Assembly: GCA_022385805.1 (NCBI GenBank)
Contig: MU277714.1
Coordinates: forward strand, 191,663 to 255,662
Source: Pilatotrama ljubarskyi
Taxonomy: Eukaryota > Basidiomycota > Agaricomycetes > Polyporales > Polyporaceae
Length of the DNA: 64,000 nt
Direction: 5' to 3'
Shown here: positions 1-13,576 of the stretch, in pieces
Layout: each line of letters opens with the position of its first letter
Numbering within the stretch: position 1 is the first letter of the stretch
Made by a program: the position numbers and the translations under genes
Notes under the pieces: model-generated
Told to the model about the DNA's origin: nothing
The model's database searches: none
The model's input: only the letters and a program-made list of their open reading frames with translations

Positions 1-3000
1 AGCGACCGCAGCACCCGCGCGAGGTCGTCAGCACGTGTCTCGGATTGGTCGTCTAGGAGGACAAAGTCTAGCTCTTCTGCGGTGAACTCTGAATTGCGTA
101 GGTAGCGTTCGGCATCTTCGATGGTCGGAACGGCCGTGACGGTGAAGCCGCTGAGCATGGTGCTCAGCATCGCGATGGTGGCGCTGGACCCCGAGCTGAT
201 CAGCAGGCGGAGCGGCCGTGTCTTCATCAGTGTCTCCTTCAGCTTCTCGACTTCCAGGAGGGCCTGCTTCGACTCGTCGGATTCGTAAATCTTGACTGGG
301 ATGGTGAACCAAAATGTCGAGCCGACCCCGAGCTCGGATTGCACCCCGATGACCCCTCCCATCAGCTTGACCAACTGCCGTGAAATGGAGAGCCCGAGAC
401 CAGTCCCGCCGAATCGTCGGGTTGATGAGTTGTCTGCCTGCTGGAAGGGGACGAAAAGCTGGTCGACGTCACTGAAAGCAGTGTGAGCTCTCAATTTCGG
501 CCCATGGTCAACAACAACTCACGATGAGCTCAACCCAATGCCGGTATCCCTACAAATCCATGATCAGCGCCCGACATTATATGCTGTGAGAGGAGTACAA
601 ACTGTATTGAGAACTTCAGGTGGACGTCCGTCGCGGTTCGTGGTTGATTCGTGTCGACGGCGCAGGTCACACGTACGAATCCGTTCGCCGTGAACTTGAC
701 CGCATTGCCAATCAAGTTCATCAACACTGCAGTGCCACATTAGTCGTGCTCCGCCCCGTCCCAATACGCTGTCATACCTTGTCGTATACGAGCGTAATCG
801 GCTTTCACCCCTGTGAGCCTACATGTCAGTACTTTCACCAAGACATCCTGGGTCAACGACGTACAAGGAGGTACACTGGGCTCGATGTTGAAGGAGAGGT
901 CGAGCTTCTTCGCAGCCATAGGCAGGAGCAACTCCATGCAGTCCTACATGCCGTGAGAACATCGTCGCGGTAAAAGCGGATGATCGACGTACTGCAAGCA
1001 AATTCTCGACAGAGAAGCCGGAATATTCAAGCTTAACAGCTGTAGACACGATCAGTTGGATGCTGTGGGCAGGCTGACGACGTGGAGAGCAGTACCATCA
1101 GCCTCGAGCTTGCTGTAGTCCAAGATGGAATCGATGATCTGGGTAATGGTTAGCGCACAGTACTCATCATGACCACCAGACGCATACCTTCAGGAGAAGT
1201 TCGCACGACTGCTTTGCCGTTTGGACTGATGAAACAGGTCAGTCGGCGACGGCAAAGTGATCACTGTTCAGTCCTTACCAATCTCCCTCTGGCCCGGATT
1301 CAGTTCGGTTCCGCTCAGGATATCCAAGAGACCGTAGAATGAACTGCGGCGGACTCTTCAATACCACCAGCAGCTCCCGCAAATAGACTGTACGTACCTG
1401 AATGGAGTCCGCAGTTCGTGACTCATCGACGCCAAGAAGTTGCTCTTGATCTGCACGATACCACCAATGAGTTCCAAGTACTGCAAAGAAGCAGGATGTT
1501 GACGCACCTTGGTGGCCTTCAACGCGTCCTCCCTGCTCTTCCGCGCAGCCTCCAGCGCATCTCTCTGCGCCGAGATCATCTTGAGGTTCTCCTTCGTCCC
1601 AGCCTGCACCGACCTAAACAACAGCGCATTCGAGATGCCGATGCTCGCCTGCTGGCACAGTAGCGTCAGCATCGTCACGATGTTCGGCGAGAACGCGTAT
1701 TTGGACGCGAGGTACACCGCGCCGAACGTCTGCCCTCTGTTGCTGAAGATAGGGATGCAGATGACCGAGCGATGTGGGCTTTGCGAGGCTTCCGAAGTGA
1801 ATCGCGGCTCAGAGGCGATGTCCTCGTAGTATACACGCTCCTTGGTGTTCAGAGCTACGGAAAAGATATGAGAAAGAAGCAGGGTAGTCAACGTGTATCG
1901 GCTACATACCGTGCTGGATGATCGTCCGCCGGAGGGGGTCGGAGATTGACCTAATAGGTAACGGGTTCCTGCAACACCAGGTTACTCGGGAGGCCTGAGA
2001 AACAAATGTACTCTACTTACTCGTGGACTTTGCATGCGTCTGGAGGATTCATACTAGTAGCAACGGTGTAATCACCGGCTTCACGGGCTATGACGACGCA
2101 TGTACTTTGGCTCCCAGATACCTCTGTAGCATTGTGAGAGACGATCGGAATGTCCACAGGTGCAGAACACCTACCGGTGGAGATCTCGGTCAACCGCTGG
2201 AGCGCCATCGAGAGGTTGATGTCGCCGGAAATCTCTTTGCTCCACTTGAGGATGGACGCAAGATCCGCTGCAGTGAGCGTCGAGATCTGCTCCTCCTCGG
2301 TCGCCTCCAAGCTAGTGCGCTCGTAGCTGCCCTGTAGAGCGGGCTGCGCAGCGATGACGACGCTGTCGGTCTGCACCGCAACATCAGCAGAGAAGATGTG
2401 CCGCTTCAGTGGGACGGGTTGCGATCGTGTCTCGAGGAGCGAGGACAGGTAGTTGCTGCAGAAACCATCAGGGCAACGCAAGGTGAACGACAAAGGAGTG
2501 AGTGCTTACACAATCCCCCGAGCTCCCCATTGGGCTTGCCGTGCGATGCCACGGCGCTGAAGTTCGCTGCCGAGACCCTCGACACCACATCGGACGAAGT
2601 GGCTTCCTTGCTGTAAAGGGGTCAAAATCGCCGTCAACGACGCAAGCGGAGGAATGCATACCAAATACAAGCCCCAACCGCCCTCAAGCAACCAGTCGTT
2701 GTTAACCGCGAGCCTACACTAAGTCAGCACTGCGGACTAGTACGTTTGCATGTCGGACGACTCACTTGACCGCAACGTCGTAGAGCTTGAACGCGTCCGG
2801 ATTGTTCGTTAGTGACGCGATCTCGGCGTCCTGAGATAGCTGTCAATCCTATGTTCGTTTCGAGAAAGTGACTGGTACATACGATGAGCGCAACCCATGT
2901 GCTCGTGTTGACCGGACTTGGCGATAGCCACCTTTTGATACAAGGTCAGTGGTAGTAGACACCGAAAACCTACTCCACGTACTTCCGGATGTACGACTGG

Positions 3001-6000
3001 TTGGCTTCAACCTGCTTGAAGTAGCGCGTGCGCTCCTCGGACGCAAGATTCCCCTTCCTCAAACATTGGATCAGCGCCAGGCTGTGGAAGAAGAGGGAGT
3101 AGCGGGTATGCCGGTGGCTAGACGGGTGTTAGAAGAGAGTCCAATTGTAGGAAGCAGAACGCCTCACTTGGGGTTGCAATCGCGGGTCTCGTAGACATAG
3201 AATCCGAGTTGAGCGGCCTCGTCTGTGTAGCCAAGACAGAACAACGCGACCACCTGGGAGTCGCGATGAACGAGTGCCCTGTGCGTTCATGCATATCACT
3301 CATACCTTGAATGCATTGTACCTTTCCACAGACGTGAGCAGGCTGAGAGTGCTGGCTGACAGACACAGAAGGGACGTACCAGTTCATAGCGACCTTGATA
3401 GTCCCTAGAGCCTCCACTTGCGCCAGGTAATCCGCCTCCTTGTAGGTCTCGGTGTCGAACGCCGTGTCCGCGGACTGTGCGATAGTATAGCCGCCCAAGG
3501 CGCGGATGCAGTTCAAGGTGCCTTGCGCAAGGACCGCAATGTCTCCGCTCGGTGCCCATAGCGTAATGTCTGAAACGGCTTCCTCCGCTGCGACGACGAG
3601 CTCGCTCACTGTTCGATAGTGAGGACCAAAATCGAGAAAAGGCGTACAGAGTGACTTACGATGATCGCATATATACAGTCTTGTGACGATCAAGTGCGCC
3701 GTAGCGAAGCTTGTGTAAATCCTACGAGCGTCCTCGTCAGCTCCGACCACCGTCGACTTGAACATTACGCTCACCTGTCGCCCGCACTCTGGCCATACTT
3801 GATGGCCTGTTCAAGTCGGGGCACGTTGGCCCGTATGTGCACGTTGTCAAAGCCGGAGACCATGATGGAGAACAAGAGCAGCGCACGGCTGGAGCACAAG
3901 AGCATCCAAGGTCAGCCACGACGGTTCAGGGACAGGGCCACGAACGCCCGGGGGAGAAAGGCACTCCACGGGCGCGCCCACGTACCATTTCTCGAAGCTC
4001 GTGCCGTACTGGTCTGCGATCCGCAACGCGAGCTTGCCGAGGTCGGCCGAGAATCGATACAGTTCCCGTCGTTCTGCCGCGGCTGTGCGCGAGATGGTGA
4101 GCACGACGACCCGGGTGACAGGCTCTGAATCGAGTACCTCCAAGCGCCCAGAAGAACCCTAACGCCGTCCCGGGACACATCCCCGCGCTGCCCGAGTGGC
4201 TCAGCACTCGCAAGCTGCCTATTCGGGAGCGACTTACCGCAACGCCAGCTGTATCGTCTGTGATCCCAAGTCAGCATAGCTTCACGCTGGCCGGCGGGAT
4301 CCACCCACCGTGAGGCCGATGACATCAGCGAAACCTTCGCCGGTGCTCCAGTACGCGTTCGTACCTGTCAAACGGTCCCGCATTCAGCATCAGATCGCAG
4401 AGTCACGTCGTGCAACCAGGATACCCACCCGCGTCGTTCAGCAGTGCGATTGCCAAATCTGTGCGGCTGTCCCGCGCCCGTGGAATCGAGAGGATGTCCT
4501 CGAAGCCGACCGCCAGAATCTCGTTCTTGACCTGCTCGAACATGATGTCCGCCTCGCGCCGCGTGGGGGCGGCGTTCACGTCAACTCCGAGCAAATGCAG
4601 GCCGAGGATGTTGTCATTCAGCGCCGCGGAGTAGTTCCCCCGCATCCAGTGGTTCCGCGACCGCAGCCGAAGCAGCCGCGCCTTCTCCTCAGGGCTCTCG
4701 CACCGCACCAGGCACTCTTGCAGCAGGTTGTCCGACAGGTTGAAGTCCGCTTTCCACGTATACAGCCTGCCGAGCAAGCGCTTCAGTACCTCGCACCGGG
4801 GGAAACAATGAAACAACCGCGTACTCGGCCAATCGTATGTAGAGCGACGACGTCCTGACCGGATCAGTCTTCCACGAGTTCTCATCCAGGAGCGACCGAG
4901 CATTCATGTACGATTGCAGCGCAAGCTGCCGGCATCGCGTCAATGACGCCACTGACCTCACAGCACGGCACGTACCTCATGAGCACCCCGGGCCCTCGCA
5001 GAGTCGCCGGCATCGATTGACATTTCGAGCAGTTCATCACGCTTCGAGTGCTCGCGCAGCAGCGGCAAACACCTACGCCCATCATAAAGTCAGCGAACCT
5101 GTCAGTAGGAGTGACGACCAATCCTACCGCTTGGCGTGCTCCGCTATACGGTAGATGTCCGGCGTCGACTCGTGTAACATCATCAAGATGATCTGTTCAG
5201 CAGACGTCAGCCTCTCGTACCACCACAACCACGGGACAAGATGCGATAACTCACCCTGAACGACATCTTCGCAATCGTCTCCTCCGGCTGGCTCTCCGCC
5301 TCAGCTTGCGCAGCCTGGCGATACCTGTCGTGCGAGAAGCTGCACATGTCTCGCGCACGCTGTATCAGCCACCCTTCCGCAATGGCCGTCTGCAGCCCGC
5401 GAATCGACCGGCGCGTCGTCGACCCATTTTCCTTCTCTTTCAGGTTGTGTACCGCCTTCGAGACGTTCCACATATCCTCGTGCTCCTCCTCAGTGCCGCT
5501 GCCGCTGCTCCCCGAGTCGTCCCAGTCCATGAGGAGCGCGACCTCCGCTACCTTGAAGCTGTATAGATAGAGGTGAGTCGAGGCTCGCTCACAGAAGTTC
5601 GGTGTCGAAGCGACGTACGTAGGGCCAAAGAACGACGCCCAGATGACGAATTTCCTCGCGTCCTCCGGCAGCTCGCGCAGATGGTTGATCAAGAACCCAA
5701 GATCTCCCGGCGTCGCGACAGACTTCTTGTCGAACAGCGTCGCCTCGATCGCCGAGATATCGAACCTACCCCTCCTCAGTACACCATTGGCTATGCACGA
5801 GCAACGAGGCTACTCACTGCCAATTATTCTTGTCCCAGTCGTACCAAATATGTCGTTGCCGGTACAGCGTCGTCAGGATGTTCCTCGCCGAGAACGGGTT
5901 GCCCTCCGACGCCCCGTGGACGATGCGCGCGAGGTGCGAGACCTCCTCCTTGGGCCGATGCAGCGTCCGCGCGACCAGCGTCGAGATGGCGGGGTAGCTC

Positions 6001-8658
6001 AGGGGCTCCAGCTGAATCCACGTCGTCGACTTGGTGGAGAAAGTTTGCCGAATCCTGTCCAGGCGCTCGCTGGCACAATGACGGTGAGTGAGCACGGACT
6101 TCGCATGAGAATGGGCAGTGCACTGCTACTTACGGCCTGTCTGAACGGACGGTGGCGAAGATGAGCTACGCAACAGTTAGTATTCGGATCGCCACGGCGT
6201 CAGCCCGACACGACTCACCAAGCGAGTGCGCGAGTTGACCAGCGCATTGAGCAGATCAAGTGATCTGTTTGCCAAACCATCAGTACCCTCGGAGGCACAC
6301 AAGGTCATACGAAACACGCACGAATCCGGGGCATCATGCAAATCGTCCAAGAACAGCGCAAACAGCCGCGTCTCCGCGAGGACCGCAAACACGCTCTCCA
6401 CGAGCGACTGGAACCGCGCCGGCAGCTCGTTCGTCTCGAGCGTCTCCTGCGGCGTGTCGATCACGATGTCGAAGAGCGCGAAGATCGTCTTAAGCTCTGG
6501 CGCGCCTTCGTATAGCAGCGGCACGTTCTGCAGCTGCGGCCCGAGCCGCTGCTTCAGGTCGTTCACGAACCGGTGCAGGTCCGAGTGGAAGACGATGAGC
6601 TGCCGCAGGACGTGCGACAGACATGCGAGCTGGGGACGCGCAGGTTAGCACGCCATAACAACTGCATCCTGCATTCGAGCGGATCACTTACGAGCGAAGC
6701 GAACGGCCCGGGTTCGACCTCTGAGAACTTCGCCTGTCCCCACAGGCCATGTGCTACGAAGAGGCGTCAGCACACATCTCACCCGAATATACTCCTATTG
6801 AAGCACGCACATCTCCACTTGGCTTGTTGAGCGAGGATAAGCGAGCTCTTCCCGGCACTGCAGCACATGTCAGAACCCGAAGCGCCCGGCCACCAGAGGG
6901 AGGAACACCTACCCAGGCGGCCCGAGGATGATAGCGGCATGCGTCCTCGGCCGACTCTGCGACGGAGTCAGCGCGACGCGCCTCAGCCCGTCGCTCGTCG
7001 ACACCGTGCCCGACGTGATAGTCGTCGCCGAGCCCTGAATCGTATCAATCGACGACACCTTCGAGCCGGGGGACTCGGGCGACACCATCATCTGCGCTGA
7101 CGCCTCGCTCTTGCTCGACATCGAGTCGCTCGGGTCCTCGCCCGTGCCGACCGTGCTCGCCCCCGTGCCCGTGCTCCCGCTCGAGCTGACGACGAACGAG
7201 CCACGGGACGTGCCGATCTGGCGCGAGTAGCTCGTCGACGTGTGCCGGATGATGTTCCGGATCGTCTCCAGCTCCTTCTCGCGCCCGAACAGCGGGCTCG
7301 GGATCGTGAACTCCATGCACCGATCCTCCGTCGCGATGTCGAAGTACGGGATCAGCTCCGCGGGCTCGTCTGACGAGAGCGCCACCGCCGCGAGTAGTCG
7401 CCGCTGGCACTCGAGCAGGTCCATCTTGAGGCCGTACGCGCTTTGGTAGCGCGCGTCGGGTGATTTCTGCAGCAGTTTCTCGATGATCATCGCGAGCACC
7501 TGCGGGATGTCCCGCCGGACCTCATGCACTGGCATCGGCCGTTTCTGCACAACGGCGTGCAACAGTTCGAGGGGACCGCCCTCGAAGGGCATCGTCCCTC
7601 GACCTACCAAGAGCGTCCAGAACATGATTCCCAGGGAGTACAAATCCGTTCTGTGGTCCTCCGCGAGGTTTTCCATACTCCCTGTCTGCTCCGGGGCAAA
7701 GTAACACAGCGCCTCCTTCACCTTGAGCTTCTGTGTCTCCTCGAAGGCGTCCGCCTGCAGCACGAACTCAGAGGGTACACCGAACTGCTCCAACGAGACG
7801 GCGCGGTTGCTGAAGTGCACTAAGCGCACGAGGCCGCTGTGGTGATTCAGGTGGAAAGCGTTTGCGCGCACCTCGCGGTGTATGAGCCCGTTTCGGTGCA
7901 TCATTTCCAGGCAATGCGTCGCCTGTATGGCGAACTCGAGGAACGTCGCAAGGTCCATGATCTCGATGGCCTCCATCTCCTCCATGGTGTATGGCTCCTC
8001 CACGCCGGACATGTAGATATCGTGATGGGACGAAGAGGGTCTTGCGCGGGAGATGTCGCCAAATAGCAAGCTGTTTACCTTGGCTGGGGGAAAGTAGCGG
8101 CCGAGGATGTTGAGACCGGGATGGTAGAGTAGCAGGACGACGCAGTCGCCGTTCGCCTTGGGAATCGTGAAGAAGTCGATCATTCGTAGGGTCGCGCTCG
8201 AGGACTCCGGGGACGTGGACATCTTCTCTAGACTAGAATAGATTTCCTTGTGAGCATGGACCGGAAGACAGGAACGCGGGACGGCAGAGGTGCGTGCAGC
8301 TCGACCGCGGATCCCCGCTCTCGAGGTTGGCGAATATGAATTAGGAGCACTCACATGTGGGCCTCTCGCTCGAGCAGCATGGACGCGTTAGAGTGTGCGG
8401 GGACGATCTTCGCGAGCACGCTCGTTCCGTCCTGGAGGTTTGTTCCCTCGGCGAGGAGGGTCATGCTGCCTGTGTCCTCCCATGGCACCGCCTGCACACG
8501 GAGCGGAAACGAGTGCAGCTCACGGTCAGCGTCTCCGCGAGACGAGCGCGGAGGTGTACGGCAGGACGCACCTTCTCGAAAGTGTACCCGGGGACAGAGA
8601 GGATGCCGTCCCTGAAGTATAGCGTAGGGAGGGCGGGTTGCGCATATTTGCGTCGCAT
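1..8658 (-). CDS. Group X hybrid histidine kinase, C-terminal end beyond window (partial)
   Basis: Stress-signalling phosphorelay kinase of the fungal group X type (relatives: S. pombe Mak2/Mak3, Candida Chk1). Reading down the minus strand from the ATG at 8658: a Ser/Thr-kinase-like domain (about 8230-7380); an AAA-type ATPase whose Walker A GPPGAGKSS is split by an intron near 6900; a long helical TPR-like region (about 5.6-2.5 kb); a GAF domain (about 2.25-1.56 kb); the HisKA box SMSHELRTP at 1402-1425; the HATPase N-box NLIGNAVKF near 700-735; the G-box FGGTGLGLS near 390-420; and a receiver-like segment at 240-1. Many short introns interrupt it (for example 8571-8492). The kinase-like domain has HREVRAN instead of HRD, so it is probably a pseudokinase. 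The receiver-like segment lacks the usual acidic DD (it reads LLISSGSS), so the functional receiver is expected beyond base 1. Domain identity is firm; the exact exon chain is not. Confidence 0.9.
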
Positions 8659-9254
8659 TATGCGAGACAGGCTCTACGAGCCTGGCGTGAAGCAGATGTA
8701 GAGTAGAGCAGGAGACGTGGGTGCGTAGGGAGAGATGGCGCGTGCGGCGAGGTCGAGCGGAGGGACGGGGACGAGAGCGGGAGAGGGAGAGGGAGAGACA
8801 AGGATGCGATGTGGGAATTTCCTTGCTGGGCAGCGGGAGAGGCGGCACAACGTTTGGGCTCTGTTTGCGGGCGCGCGGTGTGACAGAGGAGGACCGGGAG
8901 AGCGAGAGCGCATGCCATCATCGCAGCCGGTCCAGGCCCAGTGATCACCTCAGCGACGCAGACGTCATCCCTCCTCTTCTGGCAATTCTCGCCCGAGTAT
9001 CAATACTTTGCCACACACGGATGCTTCCGCCCAATTTTCCAGGCACTCAGAGTCCCATCGTCGTGCTTTCCCTGCGTCGTCCATCGGTGCACACACACTC
9101 ATGCAGCGCACGCATCGATACAAGCCAATAATATCCATTCGAGGAGGGGGACATGGTGTAGACTCAGACAGTATGGTTACAAGGACGCGAAGTAATCTAC
9201 GACACAGAAAGCGGGACAGCGCGAGAGCGCGAGCACGTTCAGAGCGCTCGGTGA
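8659..9254. other. Intergenic: histidine kinase promoter and SUB2 3' flank
   Basis: No gene is supported. On the kinase's sense (minus) strand, a strong pyrimidine tract (purine-rich on plus, about 8760-8800, repeated gggaga) lies roughly 100-140 bp upstream of its ATG, as is common in basidiomycete promoters. The rest shows nothing recognisable. Confidence 0.5.
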
Positions 9255-11417
9255 TTAGGATGTCACTGCAGACAGCACCTTCATTCGCGGAGTCCAGAAC
9301 GGATGCGTGAGAACACGTACTGTAGCTCGCGGGATCAATGTGGTCGGGCAGTTCAGGGACCGCCACCTCGAAGCGGGACTGAATGGCCGCCATCACCTGC
9401 TGGTCGCTCTCCGACGACACGAACGTGATAGCGAGACCCTTCGTGCCGAATCGGCCAGCACGACTGTCGAGGAAGAACGCGTCAGCACGGCGCAAACGTG
9501 ACACAGTAACAACATAGAAAACTTACCCGACGCGATGCAGGTAGCTGTCTGCGTCTGGCGGGCAATCGTAGTTGATCACGATGTTGACCCGCTCCACATC
9601 GATGCCACGACCGAAGATGTCCGTCGCCACAAGGATGCGCTTCTCGAACGCCTTGAACGCAGTGTAGCGCGCGATACTATAACACACGTCAGTCGGACAT
9701 GACCGCCAGTGGGGCAAACTGACGCACCGCTCCTCCTGCGCCAGACCAGAGTGGATGGCGATGCTGGGGAAGTTACACGAAACGAGCAACTTGTCAAGCT
9801 CAATGGCGCGGGCCACAGACTTGACGAAAATGACGACCTGGGGAAAGCATGAGCACCAAGTCAAGGATATCATCGAATTCGACACCAACCTGGTTGAACT
9901 CCAGAGTGTCGAGAAGCTCGTTCAGCTTCCTGTTTTTCCCGACCTCCTCAAGCTTGACGTAGTGTTGCTGCAAACCGTGCAGCGTGAGCTTCGTCTCATC
10001 ATCGACGAAGATCTCGAGCGGCTGCAAAGTACGTCAATAATGACCACCGTCATGTGGGACGTCGGACACCTACGTTCGCCATGAACTTCTTGCACGTGAT
10101 CCGGATGTCCTTCGCCAACGTGGCGCTGAACATCATCACCTGCTTGTGGTGCGGCGTCGCCCGGAAGATCTCTTGAACGTCGCGTCTCATGTCTGGAGGA
10201 GCGGTGGCGGAGATGGTAAGATGACCGTCGTACGCAAAACGGAGCAAAAGAAGCATGAACGAAGGAAAGCAAGCGTATGTGCATCGTAATAGAGCCCGTC
10301 AGCTTCGTGAGGCGTCTGACCGCGGAACTTGTTGTTGCGACTTGGCGTGAGACGTCAGTGAGGACGACTGCTGCCTTGACCGTCGAGTTCATCGTTGCTT
10401 CGACCGCCTTTGTGCCCCTTCCGATCACCCACCCACACCCTCATTCACCACTACCGCACCATCCGCCGAAACGAGGGCCAATGGTCGTCCCAGGAGGTCG
10501 CTAAGCGCACATGCGCCGCATGGACGGACAGCCGAACTGCAGCTTGAAACCCGACAAGGCCGATGCCGCGAGGAACACAAATGATGCACGATGCACGTGG
10601 AGTACGATGGGAGGCCGAAATTCGCAGGAGACTAACCAAGCTGTTCGAGCATTTTGTCGCACTCGTCCAGAATGAAATGCTTGACTTTCGACGCGTCGAG
10701 GACCTTGTCCCTCACGAGAGCGTTCAATCGACCGGGGGTTGCCACCACGATGTGCGGGCACTTGTTCTTGTCGCGGAGGAGTTCGGCATCCTTTGTCACA
10801 GGAGTGCCACCGTAGAAGGTGCCGACACGGACGTCAGGCATGTACTTGGCGAAACGAGCATACTCGTTCTTGATCTGGAAAGCAAGCTCGCGGGTGTGGC
10901 AAAGTACGATGACCGATACTTCGTCATTCACCGGCTCGAGCTGCTGTAGAGTCGCCAAGACAAAGACCGCCGTCTTTCCGTGCCCAGACTTCGCCTGGCA
11001 CAGCACGTCCATTCCCAGGACAGCTTGCGGGATGCACTCCTGCTGGACTGAGTGGCACAAAGACATGAGGATCTGCGTGATCATAGAGATATGCGCTGTG
11101 TCAACCAACCTTCTGAAGGATGCTCGAAACCAAGGTCGCTGATAGCTCGCAGCAGCTCAGGCTTCAACAGGAAATCCCTGGGAACAACGACGCGTCTCAG
11201 GGGATGTTCAAATTCAAGCGAATGCGGTCCGAGCACACCTGAATCCTGTCGAGTGGATGCCAGAGAAGTTCTTTTTGTCCTTCTCCCCTTCACCGTCCGC
11301 CGCGGACGCCGTGACGGTGACAGCACCGTTGGTGCCGGGGGCCGCTGCCGTGCCGTTGGTGACCACGTCATGCTCGTCCTCGTAGTCGATGAGTTCCTCG
11401 TTGTCGTGAGAGCTCAT
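9255..11417 (-). CDS. SUB2: DECD-box ATP-dependent RNA helicase SUB2/UAP56
   Basis: RNA helicase of the spliceosome and of TREX-coupled mRNA export, acting in the nucleus. From the ATG at 11417 the protein opens with an acidic N-terminus ([17 protein letters not shown]), then motif I AKSGHGKT, the diagnostic DECD motif ([11 protein letters not shown], near 10650-10680) that separates this family from DEAD helicases, SAT (FSATLAKD), and the C-terminal RecA lobe with [16 protein letters not shown] and HRVGRAGRFG. It ends in IDPASY followed, after a last intron (GTACGT...CTGCAG), by MTS and a TAA at 9257-9255. That ending matches the short C-termini of fungal Sub2, which is why I splice here rather than read on. 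Several short introns occur. Identity is very secure. Confidence 0.95.
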
Positions 11418-12023
11418 TGTCGGCAAAGAATGAGTGAAAGGGAAGCTAGGAGGGGAAAGAAAGGAAGCAAGCGGGGGTGGTCGAGGGGGAGGTGGCGGTG
11501 GGAGGGAGAAAAAGGCGACGCGCGACTCGACGCGCGGCGCCAAAATGAAACGCTCGGCTCCAGCCGAACCAACCTTGTTCGTGGGTCACCGTGTGCACGG
11601 ACCCCGGTCACGCCTCAGATCGTCACGAGTTTCCTCTGGCTCCCTTCGAATGCCGTCTCTGCCCATTGGGGTAGGGGCTCGACACGAACACGACTTGAAT
11701 ACGATCCACGAGCATCCTGCGCTGTTCACTGTCTACCACGCCGTGCTGATGATCCCATGCAACATGAAGGAGCTCCATGCACGTCCGCGACGGTCCAGAC
11801 GCGTCTGCGGGGCGCCGTTCACCGCATGCCGAATCCGGATGCCGAAGGCCCGAAGAGAAAACGGTGATTAAGCTATCGGCGTCTGAGTCTTATACAGCCT
11901 CATACTTTGCGGGCACTCTTTCATGGAAACCACGCACTGCAGGTGCAGTCGCGGTCTGAGGGTTTGTGCAGGCCTATAACACCACAGACGCTTCCTCGGC
12001 GGCTCCATATAGACGAGACGAAC
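11418..12023. other. Intergenic: divergent promoter of SUB2 and the carrier gene
   Basis: The SUB2 start (minus) and the carrier start (plus) diverge here. The purine-rich stretch at 11434-11520 is a pyrimidine tract on the SUB2 sense strand, directly upstream of its ATG. No gene or RNA is recognisable. Confidence 0.5.
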
Positions 12024-13576
12024 ATGCCGGGCAGAAGACAGACCAGCTACCCTTTCTGGTGAGTCTTTGCTCGATCTCGACGACTCTTCCTGTGCTGAAG
12101 CGATGCGTGGATACGAGGCTTGGAGGTGTGTACGTTCTAGGCTAGGTATCCGAGCTGTACTTATGTCGCTGGATGGGATTACAGGCGTCGGGGCAACGAG
12201 TGCGTACTTCTGCTGACTCCGGTATCTAACCGCCCTTAACGTTCCTGTAGTGGCTGCTTGCTGCACGCATCCTCTAGACCTGACGAAAGTGTGAGCACAA
12301 AATAATTGTGACAAGTATACTTTCCAAAATCTCACCTCTTCATCGGGGACAGTCGGATGCAGACTATTCACTCGACGTCTGGAGTTGTCCGGCCGTCGAC
12401 ACTGTCGATTATACGGATGACAGTTCGCGAGACTGGCCTCAAGAGCCTGTATACTGGACTGTCCGCGTCTGTTCTGAGACAGATGACCTACTCCTTGGTT
12501 CGCTTGGGCACATATGAGAAGATGAAGGCGAGCCTATCCAAGGACGGACCGGCCCCAGGCAGCCGTTTGTTGCTCGCTGCCATGGTTGCCGGTGCTATGG
12601 GCGGTTTAGCGGGGAATCCTGCCGGTAGGTGCATCATCGGGGAGGAGCAGAATCATCGCACAATGGTGACCATCGGGACCTACATAGATATTCTTCTTGT
12701 GAGGATGACGAGTGACTCCGTACGACCTCCGGAAGAGAGGTACAACTACCGCAATGCACTCAGCGGACTCGTGACCATCATGAAAGAAGAGGGCGCACAG
12801 GGCTTGTTTCGAGGGCTGGGTACGAATATGGTACGCTCTTCAAGACCTCTCTCCGTTATGTCTCACTGACCACCATTCTTACAGACTAGGGCAGTTCTGA
12901 TGAACGTGAGTTAAATTATACGAAGTAGGCTTGGTCATCGTAGTGTCTCACTGTTGCTTCATAGGGTTCACAGGTTGGCTCGTGAGTTTCGCTAGGACAC
13001 TGACCGCCAAGTGAAGCATCCCACGTATTGATGGTGTCTCCTACTCAGCTATGACCTCTTCAAGACATTGCTTCTTCGAAACCCGCTACCGCTCATTGAC
13101 CACCAGCTGGAGGACGGTCTGGTTCTTCACACAATATCAAGTGTCCTAGCTGGCACAGTCGCGACCAGTACGCAGTGATGTTCCTCGGATCGTTATCATG
13201 TACGCTGACCGACTTACTGTGCAGCGGTCTGCGCACCAGCGGACGTGCTGAGATCACGCTTGATGTCAGCGGTGAGCCTGATGTCCTTCTCCATTTGCAA
13301 CAGCCAGGCTGACCGTCCACTGTAGCACGGCCACGCAAACCCCGTCCAAGTCCTTACCACCGCCCTGAGAGAAGAGGGTCCTCGTTTCCTTTTCAAAGGG
13401 TGGACCCCCGCTTTCATCCGACTCGGCCCTAACACCGTCCTCATGTTCGTCTTCTTTGAGGTACGAGCGGTCAAAGAGTCTCCTGATGCGGCCATTTAAC
13501 ATCCATCTCTGCGTAGCAATTGAAGAAGGGATGGCGATCCGTCTTTCCTGCGAAGTACATGACCGATTCTGGCTGA
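12024..13576 (+). CDS. DIC1: Mitochondrial dicarboxylate carrier (DIC family)
   Basis: Inner-membrane carrier exchanging dicarboxylates such as malate or succinate for phosphate. Spliced exons give the tripartite SLC25 fold: CTHPLDLTKVRMQ (first Px[DE]xx[KR] signature, about 12250-12360), then GNPADILLVRM with D restored across the intron at 12626-12689, then CAPADVLRSRLM near 13225-13265. DIC-like stretches include SYDLFKTLL and FKGWTPAFIRLGPNTVLMFVFFEQLKK, given here only as landmarks. The stop TGA is at 13574-13576. Odd point: the expected first exon (ATG at 12024, ending ...SYPFW at a GTGAGT donor) is in phase 2, whereas the next exon (GCGTCGGGGCAACGA, from 12184) needs phase 1. An in-frame ATG at 12163 would avoid the clash but lose the conserved YPFW start. 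Family is secure; the first exon is unresolved. Confidence 0.85.
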
